Source: Streptomyces marokkonensis (GTDB taxonomy: Bacteria; Actinomycetota; Actinomycetes; Streptomycetales; Streptomycetaceae). Taken from it: DNA of 64,000 bases. Every line of letters begins with the position of its first letter. Position 1 is the stretch's first letter. Positions 7,404-15,646 of the stretch are shown here, piece after piece. The translations under genes were made by a program, and so were the position numbers. Below the pieces are notes generated by a model that saw nothing but the letters and a program-made list of their open reading frames with translations, did no database searches and had not been told where the DNA came from. The stretch spans positions 124,001 to 188,000 of the forward strand of contig NZ_VSKS01000009.1 of NCBI RefSeq assembly GCF_008312835.1. The letters run 5' to 3'.

Positions 7404-10400
7404 CTAGCGCAGACGCTGGCTGATGACCTTGGACACGCCGTCGCCCTGCATGGAGACGCCGTACAGCGCGTCGGCGACCTCCATGGTGCGCTTCTGGTGC
7501 GTGATCACGATCAGCTGCGAGGCCTCCTGCAGCTCCTGCATGATGCGGATCAGCCGCTGGAGGTTGGTGTCGTCGAGGGCGGCCTCGACCTCGTCCATGA
7601 CGTAGAACGGACTGGGCCGCGCCTTGAAGATCGACACGAGCATCGCCACGGCGGTCAGGGAGCGCTCGCCGCCCGAGAGCAGCGACAGCCGCTTGACCTT
7701 CTTGCCGGGCGGACGCGCCTCGACATCCACGCCCGTGGTGAGCATGTTGTCCGGGTCGGTCAGCACCAGGCGCCCCTCACCGCCCGGGAACAGCCGGGAG
7801 AAGACGCCCTCGAACTCCCGGGCCGTGTCCCGGTAGGCCTCGGTGAAGACCTGTTCGACCCGTTCGTCGACCTCCTTGACGACCTGGAGCAGGTCCGCGC
7901 GGGTCTTCTTCAGGTCCTCCAGCTGCTCGCTGAGGAACTGGTGGCGTTCCTCGAGCGCCGCGAACTCCTCCAGGGCGAGCGGGTTCACCTTGCCGAGCTG
8001 CTGGTACGCGCGCTCGGCGGCCTTCAGGCGTTTCTCCTGCTCGGCCCGTACGAAGGGGCGGGGCCTGTTGCGCGGATGGTCCGGGTCCTCCGGCAGCTGT
8101 TCGCCCTCGGCGGGGGGCGAGGGCGGCACCGGCTGGTGCGGGCCGTACTCCGACACCAGCCCGGCCGGTTCGACACCCAGTTCCTCCAGCGCCCTCGTCT
8201 CCAGCTGCTCCATCCGCAGCCGCTTCTCGGCGCCGAGTACCTCGCCCCGGTGAACTGAATCCGTCAACTTGTCGAGTTCCGCCTTGAGATCGCGCCCCTC
8301 GGTGCGGGCGCGGGCGAGTTCCTGCTCGCGACGGGCCTTGGCGGCCTCGGCGGCGGCGCGCTCCTCGTCCGCGCGGGCCAGGGAGACCTCGACGTGGGCG
8401 AGCAGTTGCCGGGCGCCGGAGGCGACGGCGCCGGCGACGGCCGCCTCGTGGCGCAGCCGGGCCCTGCGCTGTTCGGCGCGTGCGCGTGCCTCGCGCTCCG
8501 CGCGGGCGGCGCGGTCCAGGGAATCGGCCCGTCCGGCCAGCGCCTTGACCCGCTCCTCGTGGGTACGGGCCTGGAGGCGGGCCTCCATCTCGGTCTGGCG
8601 GGCGTTGGCGCCGTCGGCGGCGAGCCGGTCGCGCACGGCGGTGTCGGGCTCCTCCTCGAACGGCATCTCCTCGGCGACCGCGAGCCGTTCGGCGAGTTCC
8701 TCGACGTCCGTGAGCGCCTTGTCGAGTGCTTCCTGCGCCCGGGCGGCGGCGGCTCCGGCCCGTTCCGCCTCCCCGGCCGCACCGCGCGCCTGTCCGGCGA
8801 GCCGGCCGAGCTGCTGGGCGACGGAGGACTTCTCCCGGTCGGCGGCCCGGCGCCGCTCCCCCAATTCCTCGACGAGGGCCGCGCACTCCCGGCGCCGTCC
8901 GGCCGCCGCCTCCTGTGCCCCGGCCAGCTCCTCGCACCGCACGGCCAGCTCCTCCAGCTCGGCGGCGGCCTCGTCCACGGATGCCTGCACTTCCAGCAGG
9001 CTGGGGGCGCCCGCTGAGCCGCCGTGCGCGAAGTGGGCGCCCAGGAGGTCGCCCTCGGCGGTGACGGCGGTGAGGTCGGGGCGGGCGCGGACGAGGTCCT
9101 CGGCGTCCTCCAGGGTGTCCACGACGACGACGCCGCGCAGGAGGCGGCGTACGGCGGGCATGAGGTCGGCCGGCCCCCTGACCAGGCCGGCGGCGGGACG
9201 CCCGGCGGGGAGGAGGGAGGCGGGCGGTCCGGCGTCCGCCGGGCCGCCGTGGCCGGCCGTGCGGGGCGGGCGCGGATCGGCGCCGCCGGCGGGCCCGCCG
9301 AGGAGGTCCGGGTCGGGGGCGGGCGGCTGCTCCGGGGTTCCCGCCAGGAGCAGGGCCGCTCGGCCCGCGTCCTGCTTGCGGAGCAGGCGGATCGCGTCGG
9401 CCGCGGCGGACGGTGAGGTCACCGCGAGGGCGTCCGCCGCCGCACCGAACGCCGCCGCGAGGGGCACCTCGTAGCCCGCCGTCACCGTCAGCAGCTCCGC
9501 GGCCGGGCCCAGCAGTCCCGTGAGGCGGTCCTTCGCGCCCAGCAGGGCGCCGGTGCCGTCCTTGCGGCGCAGGCCGAGCGCCAGTGCCTCGTGGCGGGCC
9601 TGGGTGGCGGCGCGCCTGCGTTCCGCCGCGGTGACCTCCTCGCGCGCGGCGGTGAGGGCGGCTTCCGCCTCCGTGAGCCGCCGCTTGGCCTCCTCGTGCC
9701 GGTCGGCGAGTTCGGCGTCCCCCGCGTCGAGGCCGTCGACCTCTGCCCGGAGGGCCTCGTACTCCTCCTGCGCGGCGGTGGCCCGCTCCCGGGCCTCGTC
9801 ACGGGCGACGGCCAGCCGCTCGATCTCGGCCTGGGCCGCGGCGGCACGCGAACGGGCGGCACCCACCTGTCCCTTGAGGCGGGCAAGCCCTTCACGCCGG
9901 TCGGCGATGGCCCGCGCGGCGTCCTTCAGCCGCCGTTCCTCCTGGGCGAGTTCGCGTTCCAGCTCCGCGCGGTGGGCGACCGTGTCCTCCAGGGCGCGCT
10001 CGGCCGCCTCCAGCGCGGCCTCGAGCTCGGCCTCCTGCTCACGGATGCGGGCGGCCTCGCGCTCCATGTCCTCGGGGTCACGGCCGCGCCGCTCCTCGGG
10101 GGGTGCGGAGGTGGCGCTCTTCACGCGGGCGTCGGCCAGCGAGATGGTGCCGCGCACCCGCTCGGCGAGCTGGGAGAGCTCGTACCAGGTCTGCTGGGCG
10201 TTGTGCAGCCGCGGGCTGAGCCGGCGTACCTCGTCCTCCAGGAGGGCCTCACGCTGGAGGGCCTTCTTCAGCTCGGTCTCGGCCGCCTCCTTGCGCTCCT
10301 TGAGGGCGGCCTCGTCGGCGATCTCGGCCTGCAGTGCCTCGCGCAGCCGTACGAGGTCGTCGGCGAGCAGCCGCAGCCGCGCGTCGCGCAGGTCGGCCTG

Positions 10401-11054
10401 GATGACGGCGGCCCTGCGGGCGACCGCGGCCTGGCGGCCGAGCGGCTTGAGCTGGCGCCGTAGCTCGTCGGTGAGGTCCTGCACGCGCGCGAGGTTGGCC
10501 TGCATCGCGTCCAGCTTCCGCAGCGCCTTCTCCTTGCGCTTGCGGTGCTTGAGGACGCCGGCGGCCTCCTCGATGAAGGCGCGGCGGCCCATGGGGTCGG
10601 CGTGCAGTACGGAGTCGAGCTGGCCCTGGCCGACGATGACGTGCATCTCACGGCCGATGCCGGAGTCGGAGAGCAGCTCCTGGATGTCGAGGAGACGGCA
10701 GGTGTCGCCGTTGATCTGGTACTCGCTGCCGCCGTTGCGGAACATGATCCGCGTGATGGTGACCTCGGCGTACTCGATGGGGAGGGCACCGTCGGAGTTG
10801 TCGATGGTGAGCGACACCTCGGCGCGGCCCAGCGGCGGCCGCCCGGTGGTGCCGGCGAAGATGACGTCCTCCATCTTGCCGCCGCGCAGCGACTTGGCAC
10901 CCTGTTCCCCCATGACCCAGCTGAGCGCGTCCACGACATTGGACTTGCCCGAGCCGTTCGGGCCGACGACGCACGTGATCCCCGGTTCGAACCGGAGCGT
11001 GGTCGCGGAGGCGAACGACTTGAAGCCGCGGAGGGTCAGGGCCTTGAGGTGCAC
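7404..11054 (-). CDS. smc: Chromosome segregation ATPase SMC
   Basis: Structural maintenance of chromosomes protein, the core of the ScpAB-SMC condensin that organises and segregates the nucleoid. The 1216-residue product starts with VHLKALTLRGFKSFA (GTG 11054), has Walker A GPNGSGKSNVVDAL near residue 35, long heptad-rich arms (about 170-500 and 680-1020), a hinge in between, and C-terminal LSGGERSLTAVAML and DEVEAALDDTN (signature and Walker B). The usual streptomycete length is about 1186; the excess comes from a proline/glycine-rich segment inside the hinge (about residues 571-626). The start lacks an obvious Shine-Dalgarno sequence but aligns with the family start. The gene lies downstream of a terminator, so it probably has its own promoter in 11055-11200. 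Confidence 0.97.
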   Translation of the reverse strand: MHLKALTLRGFKSFASATTLRFEPGITCVVGPNGSGKSNVVDALSWVMGEQGAKSLRGGKMEDVIFAGTTGRPPLGRAEVSLTIDNSDGALPIEYAEVTITRIMFRNGGSEYQINGDTCRLLDIQELLSDSGIGREMHVIVGQGQLDSVLHADPMGRRAFIEEAAGVLKHRKRKEKALRKLDAMQANLARVQDLTDELRRQLKPLGRQAAVARRAAVIQADLRDARLRLLADDLVRLREALQAEIADEAALKERKEAAETELKKALQREALLEDEVRRLSPRLHNAQQTWYELSQLAERVRGTISLADARVKSATSAPPEERRGRDPEDMEREAARIREQEAELEAALEAAERALEDTVAHRAELERELAQEERRLKDAARAIADRREGLARLKGQVGAARSRAAAAQAEIERLAVARDEARERATAAQEEYEALRAEVDGLDAGDAELADRHEEAKRRLTEAEAALTAAREEVTAAERRRAATQARHEALALGLRRKDGTGALLGAKDRLTGLLGPAAELLTVTAGYEVPLAAAFGAAADALAVTSPSAAADAIRLLRKQDAGRAALLLAGTPEQPPAPDPDLLGGPAGGADPRPPRTAGHGGPADAGPPASLLPAGRPAAGLVRGPADLMPAVRRLLRGVVVVDTLEDAEDLVRARPDLTAVTAEGDLLGAHFAHGGSAGAPSLLEVQASVDEAAAELEELAVRCEELAGAQEAAAGRRRECAALVEELGERRRAADREKSSVAQQLGRLAGQARGAAGEAERAGAAAARAQEALDKALTDVEELAERLAVAEEMPFEEEPDTAVRDRLAADGANARQTEMEARLQARTHEERVKALAGRADSLDRAARAEREARARAEQRRARLRHEAAVAGAVASGARQLLAHVEVSLARADEERAAAEAAKARREQELARARTEGRDLKAELDKLTDSVHRGEVLGAEKRLRMEQLETRALEELGVEPAGLVSEYGPHQPVPPSPPAEGEQLPEDPDHPRNRPRPFVRAEQEKRLKAAERAYQQLGKVNPLALEEFAALEERHQFLSEQLEDLKKTRADLLQVVKEVDERVEQVFTEAYRDTAREFEGVFSRLFPGGEGRLVLTDPDNMLTTGVDVEARPPGKKVKRLSLLSGGERSLTAVAMLVSIFKARPSPFYVMDEVEAALDDTNLQRLIRIMQELQEASQLIVITHQKRTMEVADALYGVSMQGDGVSKVISQRLR

Positions 11055-11204
11055 GCCGCCGGACTTTACCCGCCGGCCATGTCTCACTCCATGAACGCGC
11101 GGTTTCGCGGGTGAACGCGAGGGGCACACCAGACGTTGAAGACGGTGAAAGGATGCGCGGGGCAAGAAGCGCCGTGCACCGGGGGCGCGGGGGCGAGGAC
11201 ACGG

Positions 11205-11237
11205 AGGAGAAAGAAAGAAGGGACGCCGTGGCGTCCC
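11205..11237 (-). terminator. Terminator with T-rich tail before smc
   Basis: GGGACGCC-GT-GGCGTCCC (11220-11237) is a perfect 8-bp stem. Read on the minus strand it is followed by TTCTTTCTTTC, so it ends transcripts coming from the small gene at 11313-11516. Confidence 0.75.
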
Positions 11238-11312
11238 TTGCAGTTCTGACTGCTTGGCGGTGGTGACGGGCAGGCCCGCCCACTGCTCTACTGATTCTTG
11301 AGCGTGCAGTGA

Positions 11313-11516
11313 TCAGGTGAGCGCAGGCTCCGCCTGGTGTGCGTCAACGCTCTCCATGATCCTGTCGTGAGAAGCGGCAGCGGCCAGCGCGTCCTTCTCC
11401 GCCTGGATCCGCACGAGCTCGGATTCCAGGTCCTGGACGCGCTGCTGGAGCCGTCGCATCTCGGCGAGGAGTCGCGGGTCGGAGCCGCCGACGTAACCGA
11501 GAAGCGCCTTTGCCAT
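11313..11516 (-). CDS. Small conserved coiled-coil protein (67 aa)
   Basis: Starts ATG 11516 after a GGAGGACC ribosome site and encodes MAKALLGYVGGSDPRLLAEM followed by a charged helix (RRLQQRVQDLESELVRIQAE) with clear heptad spacing from about residue 17 to 45, then a short polar tail. No catalytic residues or membrane segment. I recall closely similar short proteins next to smc in other actinobacteria, which argues for a real gene despite its size, but no function is known. It is followed by a strong terminator and preceded by a 377-base gap. A structural or adaptor role is only a guess from the coiled coil. Confidence 0.8.
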   Translation of the reverse strand: MAKALLGYVGGSDPRLLAEMRRLQQRVQDLESELVRIQAEKDALAAAASHDRIMESVDAHQAEPALT

Positions 11517-11893
11517 GATGGATGGTCCTCCACAATGAGTGACCGACCGATGCGGTGTGGGTCGTGAGGGATTCGCACCCGCGGTGCTTGGCAGGCCTGG
11601 AATTGTGCTGCCGTTCAGCCATGCCAAACAGCTAAGGTGCGCGGGGCTTTCAGCGTCTCACCAAAAAGTTTGAGGGTCAACACGATCACGCCCCGTATTG
11701 GCGGACAACCGGGTGCACACGGCCGGGAAACGGCGGCGTCGCGACTCTCACGGGCCCTCGGGACGTGGCGATCATCTTGGCGGCCGGAGCCGCGCATGGC
11801 AAGCCTTCTCCGCAATCACCAGGACGTTTTCATCGACGACGGGCTCCGACGCGAACCGGACGGGCCTCCCCGCCCCCCGTCCGGCGGGCCGGC
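11517..11893. other. Intergenic region upstream of the coiled-coil gene
   Basis: No gene seen. On the minus strand TTGACC lies at about 11670-11675, in an AT-richer patch with AAACTTTTTGG, and could be the -35 of the coiled-coil gene promoter, with no good -10 at standard spacing. Confidence 0.3.
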
Positions 11894-12175
11894 TCAGCGG
11901 ACGGCGAAGCCCTCGTAGCCACCGCGCGGTGTGTCCCAGATCTCGGTGACTCCGTCCACGCTTCCGGGCGTGTCGCCGCCCTGGAGCCAGTCGAGCAGCC
12001 CTTCGCAGCGCTCGCGGGAGCCCTCGGCCACCACCTGGACCCTGCCGTCGTCCAGATTGAGAGCAAAACCACTCAGGCCGCCGATCTCCAGGGCCTTGGC
12101 CCGGGTGAACCAGCGGAAACCCACACCTTGGACACGTCCCCGCACCCAGGCGACCAGTCGCACATCCTCGCTCAT
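11894..12175 (-). CDS. acyP: Acylphosphatase
   Basis: Small enzyme (93 residues) that hydrolyses acyl phosphates such as acetyl phosphate. The diagnostic motif [16 protein letters not shown] lies at residues 13-28, with the catalytic arginine (R22) and, later, the asparagine in [16 protein letters not shown]. The length is exactly that of the family and the ATG start at 12175 leads straight into the domain. It is separated from the coiled-coil gene by a long gap and sits upstream of smc, a common actinobacterial arrangement. A single-gene unit; nothing odd. Confidence 0.95.
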   Translation of the reverse strand: MSEDVRLVAWVRGRVQGVGFRWFTRAKALEIGGLSGFALNLDDGRVQVVAEGSRERCEGLLDWLQGGDTPGSVDGVTEIWDTPRGGYEGFAVR

Positions 12176-12261
12176 GGCTGCAACCTAACCGGACAAAGTC
12201 ACGCTGGGCACTCCGCCCCCTGGCGCCATGCGGTACCGTCCCCACCCATGAATCTCATATG

Positions 12262-12285
12262 AAACTCACTCGTACGTGTGAGTTT
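12262..12285. promoter_or_regulatory. 24-base near-perfect palindrome upstream of CAP gene
   Basis: AAACTCAC-n8-GTGAGTTT, with CGTACG in the middle, is symmetrical except for one mirrored mismatch pair. It lies between the divergent acyP and CAP-protein genes, about 70 bases ahead of the CAP start, in the position of an operator. No known regulator is recognised for it. Confidence 0.55.
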
Positions 12286-12351
12286 TGTGATCATCGAGTT
12301 TCGGACTGGTCGCGAGGACGAGTCGACCGCAAGGACGAGGAAGGCCAGGAC

Positions 12352-13770
12352 ATGGGACGCCACCGACGCTCCGCCGCCGGCCGCGCCGCCACGAGCCGCG
12401 CCACCGGGGTCACTCACCACGGCAGCCCCTACGACGGAGGCCCTGACCCCCTGGGCGACCGGGCAGGCGGCCCGCCCACGATGGGCACGGCGCCGTATCT
12501 GAACCCGGAGGCCTACGCCGAGACGTACGCGAGGAGCGAGGCGTACCTCTACGCGACGGACGACGGCGGCGCGTACTCCGCCGCACACGACTTCACCCGG
12601 GGCGGCTTCCCCGACACCAGCTTTTCGACGGGCCAGGACCGGCCCGGTCACACGTCCGTGGGCGACGCCTTCCCGAACGACGGCTTCACCACCCGTGACG
12701 GCTTCTCTTCGCCCGAGGGCTTCACCAGCCCCGACGGGTTCACCGCACCCGGGGTCTTCACCACCCCCGACGGGTTCTCCACCCCGGACGGGTTCTCCAC
12801 CCCGGACGGGTTCTCCACCCCGGACGGGTTCTCCACCCCGGACGGGTTCTCCACCCCGGACGGGTTCTCCGCACCCGAGGGCTTCTCGTCCTCGGACGGC
12901 TTCTTCTCCGACGAGGCCGACCGGTCCGCCGGCGGCCACCGGCGGCGGAAGAAGAAGGCCGCGACGCCGGTCCGCACCGGCCTGCTCGGCGTCTCCGCCG
13001 CCGTGGCCATCGGCACGGTCGCGGTGGCCACGGGCGCGGTGCCCGGCCTGGAGAACTACAAGCTCGGCGGCGACAGCACCGCCGGTGAGGAGGTGCAGGC
13101 CGGTGGCACGGTGACCAGCCTGCCCACCGAGCAGGGCGGCACGTCCGGCAGCGTGGAGCCCCCCGGCCGTGACGCGGGCACCCCGGCGAGCCGCGGCGGA
13201 GAGCGCTCCGCCTCGGCCGAGCCGTCCGGTTCGCCCTCCGCCTCGGCCGCGCCGACGCAGACCCCCGAGAAGAAGAAGCCGCAGGAGAAGAAGCCCGCGG
13301 CGCCCCCGGAGAAGGCTGCGGAGAAGACGCCGCCCCGTAAGGCGACGCCGGAGCCGGAGAAGAAGACGAACGTCCCGGGGCCCAACTCGGCGGAGTCCGC
13401 CGCCGGGGCCGAGGTGCTCCGGCTGGTCAACGCGGAGCGGGCCAAGGTGGGCTGCAGCCCGGTCGCCGCGAGCAGCGCGCTGACCGATCTGGCCACGGCC
13501 TTCAGCGACGACATGGCGAAGCGGGGCTTCTTCGACCACACGGACCCCGACGGGGACACCCCGTGGGACAGGGCCAAGGCGGCCGGCGTCAGCGGACTCG
13601 GCGGCGAGAACATAGCCCGGGGCCAGGCCGACGCCGAGGCAGTGATGCAGGCCTGGATGGACAGCCCCGGCCACAAGGCGAACATCCTGAACTGCGACTT
13701 CAAGACGCTGGGCGTGGGCGTCCACATGGGCCCGGGCGGCCCGTGGTGGACCCAGAACTTCGGCTACTGA
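12352..13770 (+). CDS. CAP-domain (SCP/PR1) cell-surface protein with tandem repeats
   Basis: A 472-residue protein. Residues 1-190 are polar and low-complexity, with a run of six-residue FSTPDG repeats (about 142-171) inside a longer degenerate set. A basic stretch HRRRKKKAATPVR precedes a hydrophobic segment (about 215-235, LLGVSAAVAIGTVAVATGAV), so the protein is probably membrane-anchored with a cytoplasmic repeat region. An extracellular Ser/Pro/Lys-rich linker leads to the C-terminal CAP domain (about 345-472) with VLRLVNAERAKVGC, HTDPDGDTPWDRAKAAG, GENIARGQ and MDSPGHKANILNCDF, which includes the family histidines and glutamates. CAP domains occur in secreted bacterial proteins of mostly unknown role. 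The ATG at 12352 (MGRHRRSA) has GAAGG upstream; the frame extends 31 codons further. Confidence 0.9.
   Translation: MGRHRRSAAGRAATSRATGVTHHGSPYDGGPDPLGDRAGGPPTMGTAPYLNPEAYAETYARSEAYLYATDDGGAYSAAHDFTRGGFPDTSFSTGQDRPGHTSVGDAFPNDGFTTRDGFSSPEGFTSPDGFTAPGVFTTPDGFSTPDGFSTPDGFSTPDGFSTPDGFSTPDGFSAPEGFSSSDGFFSDEADRSAGGHRRRKKKAATPVRTGLLGVSAAVAIGTVAVATGAVPGLENYKLGGDSTAGEEVQAGGTVTSLPTEQGGTSGSVEPPGRDAGTPASRGGERSASAEPSGSPSASAAPTQTPEKKKPQEKKPAAPPEKAAEKTPPRKATPEPEKKTNVPGPNSAESAAGAEVLRLVNAERAKVGCSPVAASSALTDLATAFSDDMAKRGFFDHTDPDGDTPWDRAKAAGVSGLGGENIARGQADAEAVMQAWMDSPGHKANILNCDFKTLGVGVHMGPGGPWWTQNFGY
12775..12864 (+). repeat. Five identical 18-bp tandem repeats inside the CAP gene
   Basis: Unit TTCTCCACCCCGGACGGG is repeated five times without a change, coding for FSTPDG. 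Degenerate copies extend the array from about 12691 to 12903. Perfect DNA identity, including third positions, indicates recent expansion by slippage or recombination; the frame is preserved because the unit is a multiple of three. Confidence 0.95.
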
Positions 13771-13830
13771 GACGGCCGCAGGTCAAAGACCTGGCCCTGC
13801 CCCCCGGGCCGCCCCCGGGCCGTCTTTCGC
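13770..13830 (+). terminator. Branched hairpin after the CAP gene
   Basis: AGACGGCC (13770-13777) pairs with GGCCGTCT (13818-13825) and encloses a second stem CAGGTC-AAA-GACCTG; TTTC follows. It begins on the last base of the CAP stop codon. Confidence 0.7.
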
Positions 13831-13926
13831 GGGTTCCTCGTCCTGGAAGACGCGGCCCGCGGCGGCCCGGGTCCGGGTCTCGTCGCCCTCTTCCACCACG
13901 CGCCGTCACCCTGACACGATCGGCCC

Positions 13927-14232
13927 GTGACCGACGACGCCCGGCCCGATGAACCGACACCCGAGCGGATCCGCCGAGCGTGGTCGGCGACCGTGGCCGC
14001 ACTGCCCGTAGGCACCCGCATCACAGGTCAGGTCGTCGAGCGCCGGCCTTTCGGCGTCTTCCTTCGCATCGACGAGGTGCCCCAGGCGGTCGGACTGGCG
14101 GACATCGGCTCCATGCCGCCCGGCGCGAGCCTTCCAGCACAGGGAGACCGGATCAGTGGAGAGGTCGTCTGGCACACCGATCACAACCATCAGGTGAGGG
14201 TCGCACTCAGCGAGTGGATCGATCGCGGCTGA
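13927..14232 (+). CDS. S1-like RNA-binding domain protein
   Basis: A 101-residue protein beginning GTG 13927. The core ALPVGTRITGQVVERRPFGV and following FLRIDEVPQAVGLADIG up to VRVALSEW resembles a single S1/OB-fold RNA-binding domain with a short acidic N-terminal extension. There is no catalytic motif. The gene stands alone between the CAP-gene terminator and the hxlR-type regulator. Roles of such single S1 proteins in actinobacteria are not known to me; the fold call rests on the beta-strand pattern and the GxVxxRxxFGVFLxI signature. Confidence 0.7.
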   Translation: MTDDARPDEPTPERIRRAWSATVAALPVGTRITGQVVERRPFGVFLRIDEVPQAVGLADIGSMPPGASLPAQGDRISGEVVWHTDHNHQVRVALSEWIDRG

Positions 14233-14320
14233 GTCGGACGTCACCGGCCTTGGTCACGGCTCCCCGCGGGGTCCACTGACCCACAGTTAGCGCAATCTGT
14301 CGGTTGGCGCCGCTCTGACA

Positions 14321-14333
14321 TAGGGTGGACGGA
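14321..14333 (+). promoter_or_regulatory. Predicted leaderless promoter of the hxlR-type gene
   Basis: TAGGGT at 14321-14326 is a streptomycete -10 consensus, and the ATG begins only seven bases after it, so transcription would start at or next to the start codon. The -35 (around TGTCGG) is weak. Confidence 0.5.
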
Positions 14334-14734
14334 TGACGACCACCGGGATGCGGCCGGAGGGGCAGGAACTGCCCTTCAACGTGTTCGCCAAGGCATGCCC
14401 CTCGCGCGGCACGCTGGAGCATGTGACCGGCCGCTGGGGCGCGCTGACGCTGGGCGCGCTGTACGAGGGCTCGCTCCGGTTCAACGAGCTGCGCCGACGG
14501 GTCGACGGCGTGAGCGAGAAGATGCTGTCCCAGACGCTGCACGCGCTGGAGCGTGACGGCCTGGTGCTCCGTGAGGCCCAGCCCACCAACCCGCCCCGCG
14601 TGGACTACGAACTGACCCCGCTGGGCCGCGAGGTGGCGGAGCGTCTGCTGTCCCTCATCCACTACGTGGAGGGCAGCATGGACGCCGTGCTCCGGGCACG
14701 GGAGCGCTACGACGAGACGCGCGGCGCCCGCTGA
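14333..14734 (+). CDS. HxlR-family winged-helix regulator
   Basis: A 133-residue DNA-binding protein of the HxlR (MarR-like) family. The winged helix spans about residues 20-110: [20 protein letters not shown], then [25 protein letters not shown] (recognition helix) and [15 protein letters not shown] (wing). The single N-terminal cysteine at residue 22 is the position used for redox sensing in several HxlR proteins, but that use is an inference. No partner gene is adjacent: upstream is the S1-like gene and downstream, convergently, mutM, whose 3' end overlaps this gene by 28 bases. Target and signal are unknown. Confidence 0.9.
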   Translation: MTTTGMRPEGQELPFNVFAKACPSRGTLEHVTGRWGALTLGALYEGSLRFNELRRRVDGVSEKMLSQTLHALERDGLVLREAQPTNPPRVDYELTPLGREVAERLLSLIHYVEGSMDAVLRARERYDETRGAR

Positions 14735-15567
14735 CACCGCGGGCAGAAGTAGCTGGACCGGTTCATCCACGCCCGCCGGCGCATCGGCGTGCCGCAGCGG
14801 CGGCAGGGCAGGCCCTCGCGGCCGTAGGCGTCCAGGGACCGGTCGAAGTAGCCGGACTCCCCGTTGACGTTGACGTAGAGGCTGTCGAAGCTGGTGCCGC
14901 CCACGGCGAGCGCGGAGTTCATGACGTCCCGGACGTGTCCCAGCAGGAGCAGGGTGCGCGGGCGGGTGAAGCCCGCCGTCGGGCGTTCGTAGTGGATGCG
15001 GGCGCGCCACAGCGCCTCGTCGGCATAGATGTTGCCGACACCGCTGATCAGTGACTGGTCGAGCAGGGCCCGCTTGATCGTGGTCCGCTTGCGGCGCAGG
15101 GCGCGGTGGAAGGCCTCGTCGTCGAAGAGCGGGTCAAGCGGGTCCCGGGCGATGTGCGCGATGACGTCCGGCACGCCGTCGGGGGTGTTGTCGTGCAGCG
15201 ACAGACCGCCGAAGGTGCGCTGGTCGACGAACCGGAGTTCGGTGTCCAGGGAGTCGGTGAAGCGGACGCGGATCCGCAGGTGCTTCTCGTCCGGCGCCGT
15301 GTGCGGCTGGACCAGCAGCTGGCCGCTCATGCCGAGGTGGGCCAGCACGGACTGGTCGGTGTCCTCCAGCGGCAGCCAGAGGTACTTGCCGCGGCGGCTG
15401 GGCACACCGACGCGGTGGCCCCCCAGCCGGTGCGCGAAGTCGTCGGCGCCGGCGAGGTGACGGCGTACCGCGCGCGGATGCAGCACTTCGGCGTCGGCGA
15501 CGGTCCGGTGGGCGACCCACCGCTCGAGTCCGCGCCGTACGACCTCGACCTCGGGCAGCTCGGGCAT
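14707..15567 (-). CDS. mutM: Formamidopyrimidine-DNA glycosylase
   Basis: Base-excision repair enzyme that removes 8-oxoguanine and formamidopyrimidines and then nicks the abasic site. The 286-residue protein begins [15 protein letters not shown] (Pro2 the Schiff-base nucleophile, Glu3 the acid after Met removal). It carries SRRGKYLWL with the conserved lysine, the helix-two-turn-helix [13 protein letters not shown], and a C-terminal zinc finger CRRCGTPM-n15-CPRCQ. ATG 15567 is preceded by GGAGGGAGACC. A perfect hairpin separates it from rnc upstream, so it may be transcribed independently or by read-through. Its stop lies within the convergent HxlR gene. Confidence 0.97.
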   Translation of the reverse strand: MPELPEVEVVRRGLERWVAHRTVADAEVLHPRAVRRHLAGADDFAHRLGGHRVGVPSRRGKYLWLPLEDTDQSVLAHLGMSGQLLVQPHTAPDEKHLRIRVRFTDSLDTELRFVDQRTFGGLSLHDNTPDGVPDVIAHIARDPLDPLFDDEAFHRALRRKRTTIKRALLDQSLISGVGNIYADEALWRARIHYERPTAGFTRPRTLLLLGHVRDVMNSALAVGGTSFDSLYVNVNGESGYFDRSLDAYGREGLPCRRCGTPMRRRAWMNRSSYFCPRCQRAPRVSS

Positions 15568-15598
15568 GGTCTCCCTCCAGGAACCGGTGTGAGAGCGC

Positions 15599-15632
15599 CG
15601 AGCGCCCGCCCCGGAGTCGGGGCGGGCGCTCG
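15599..15632 (-). terminator. Perfect 15-bp hairpin between rnc and mutM
   Basis: CGAGCGCCCGCCCCG-GAGT-CGGGGCGGGCGCTCG lies just downstream of the rnc stop at 15647. It should end the rpmF-rnc transcript or reduce read-through into mutM. Confidence 0.85.
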
Positions 15633-15646
15633 GGTCGCGCTGTTCG

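Noticed and set aside
12775-12864. Short direct repeats as a CRISPR array
   Set aside because: The units are contiguous, without unique spacers, and code in frame for FSTPDG.
12648-13031. Minus-strand frame with NPSGVE repeats
   Set aside because: Antisense reading of the 18-bp tandem array in the CAP gene.
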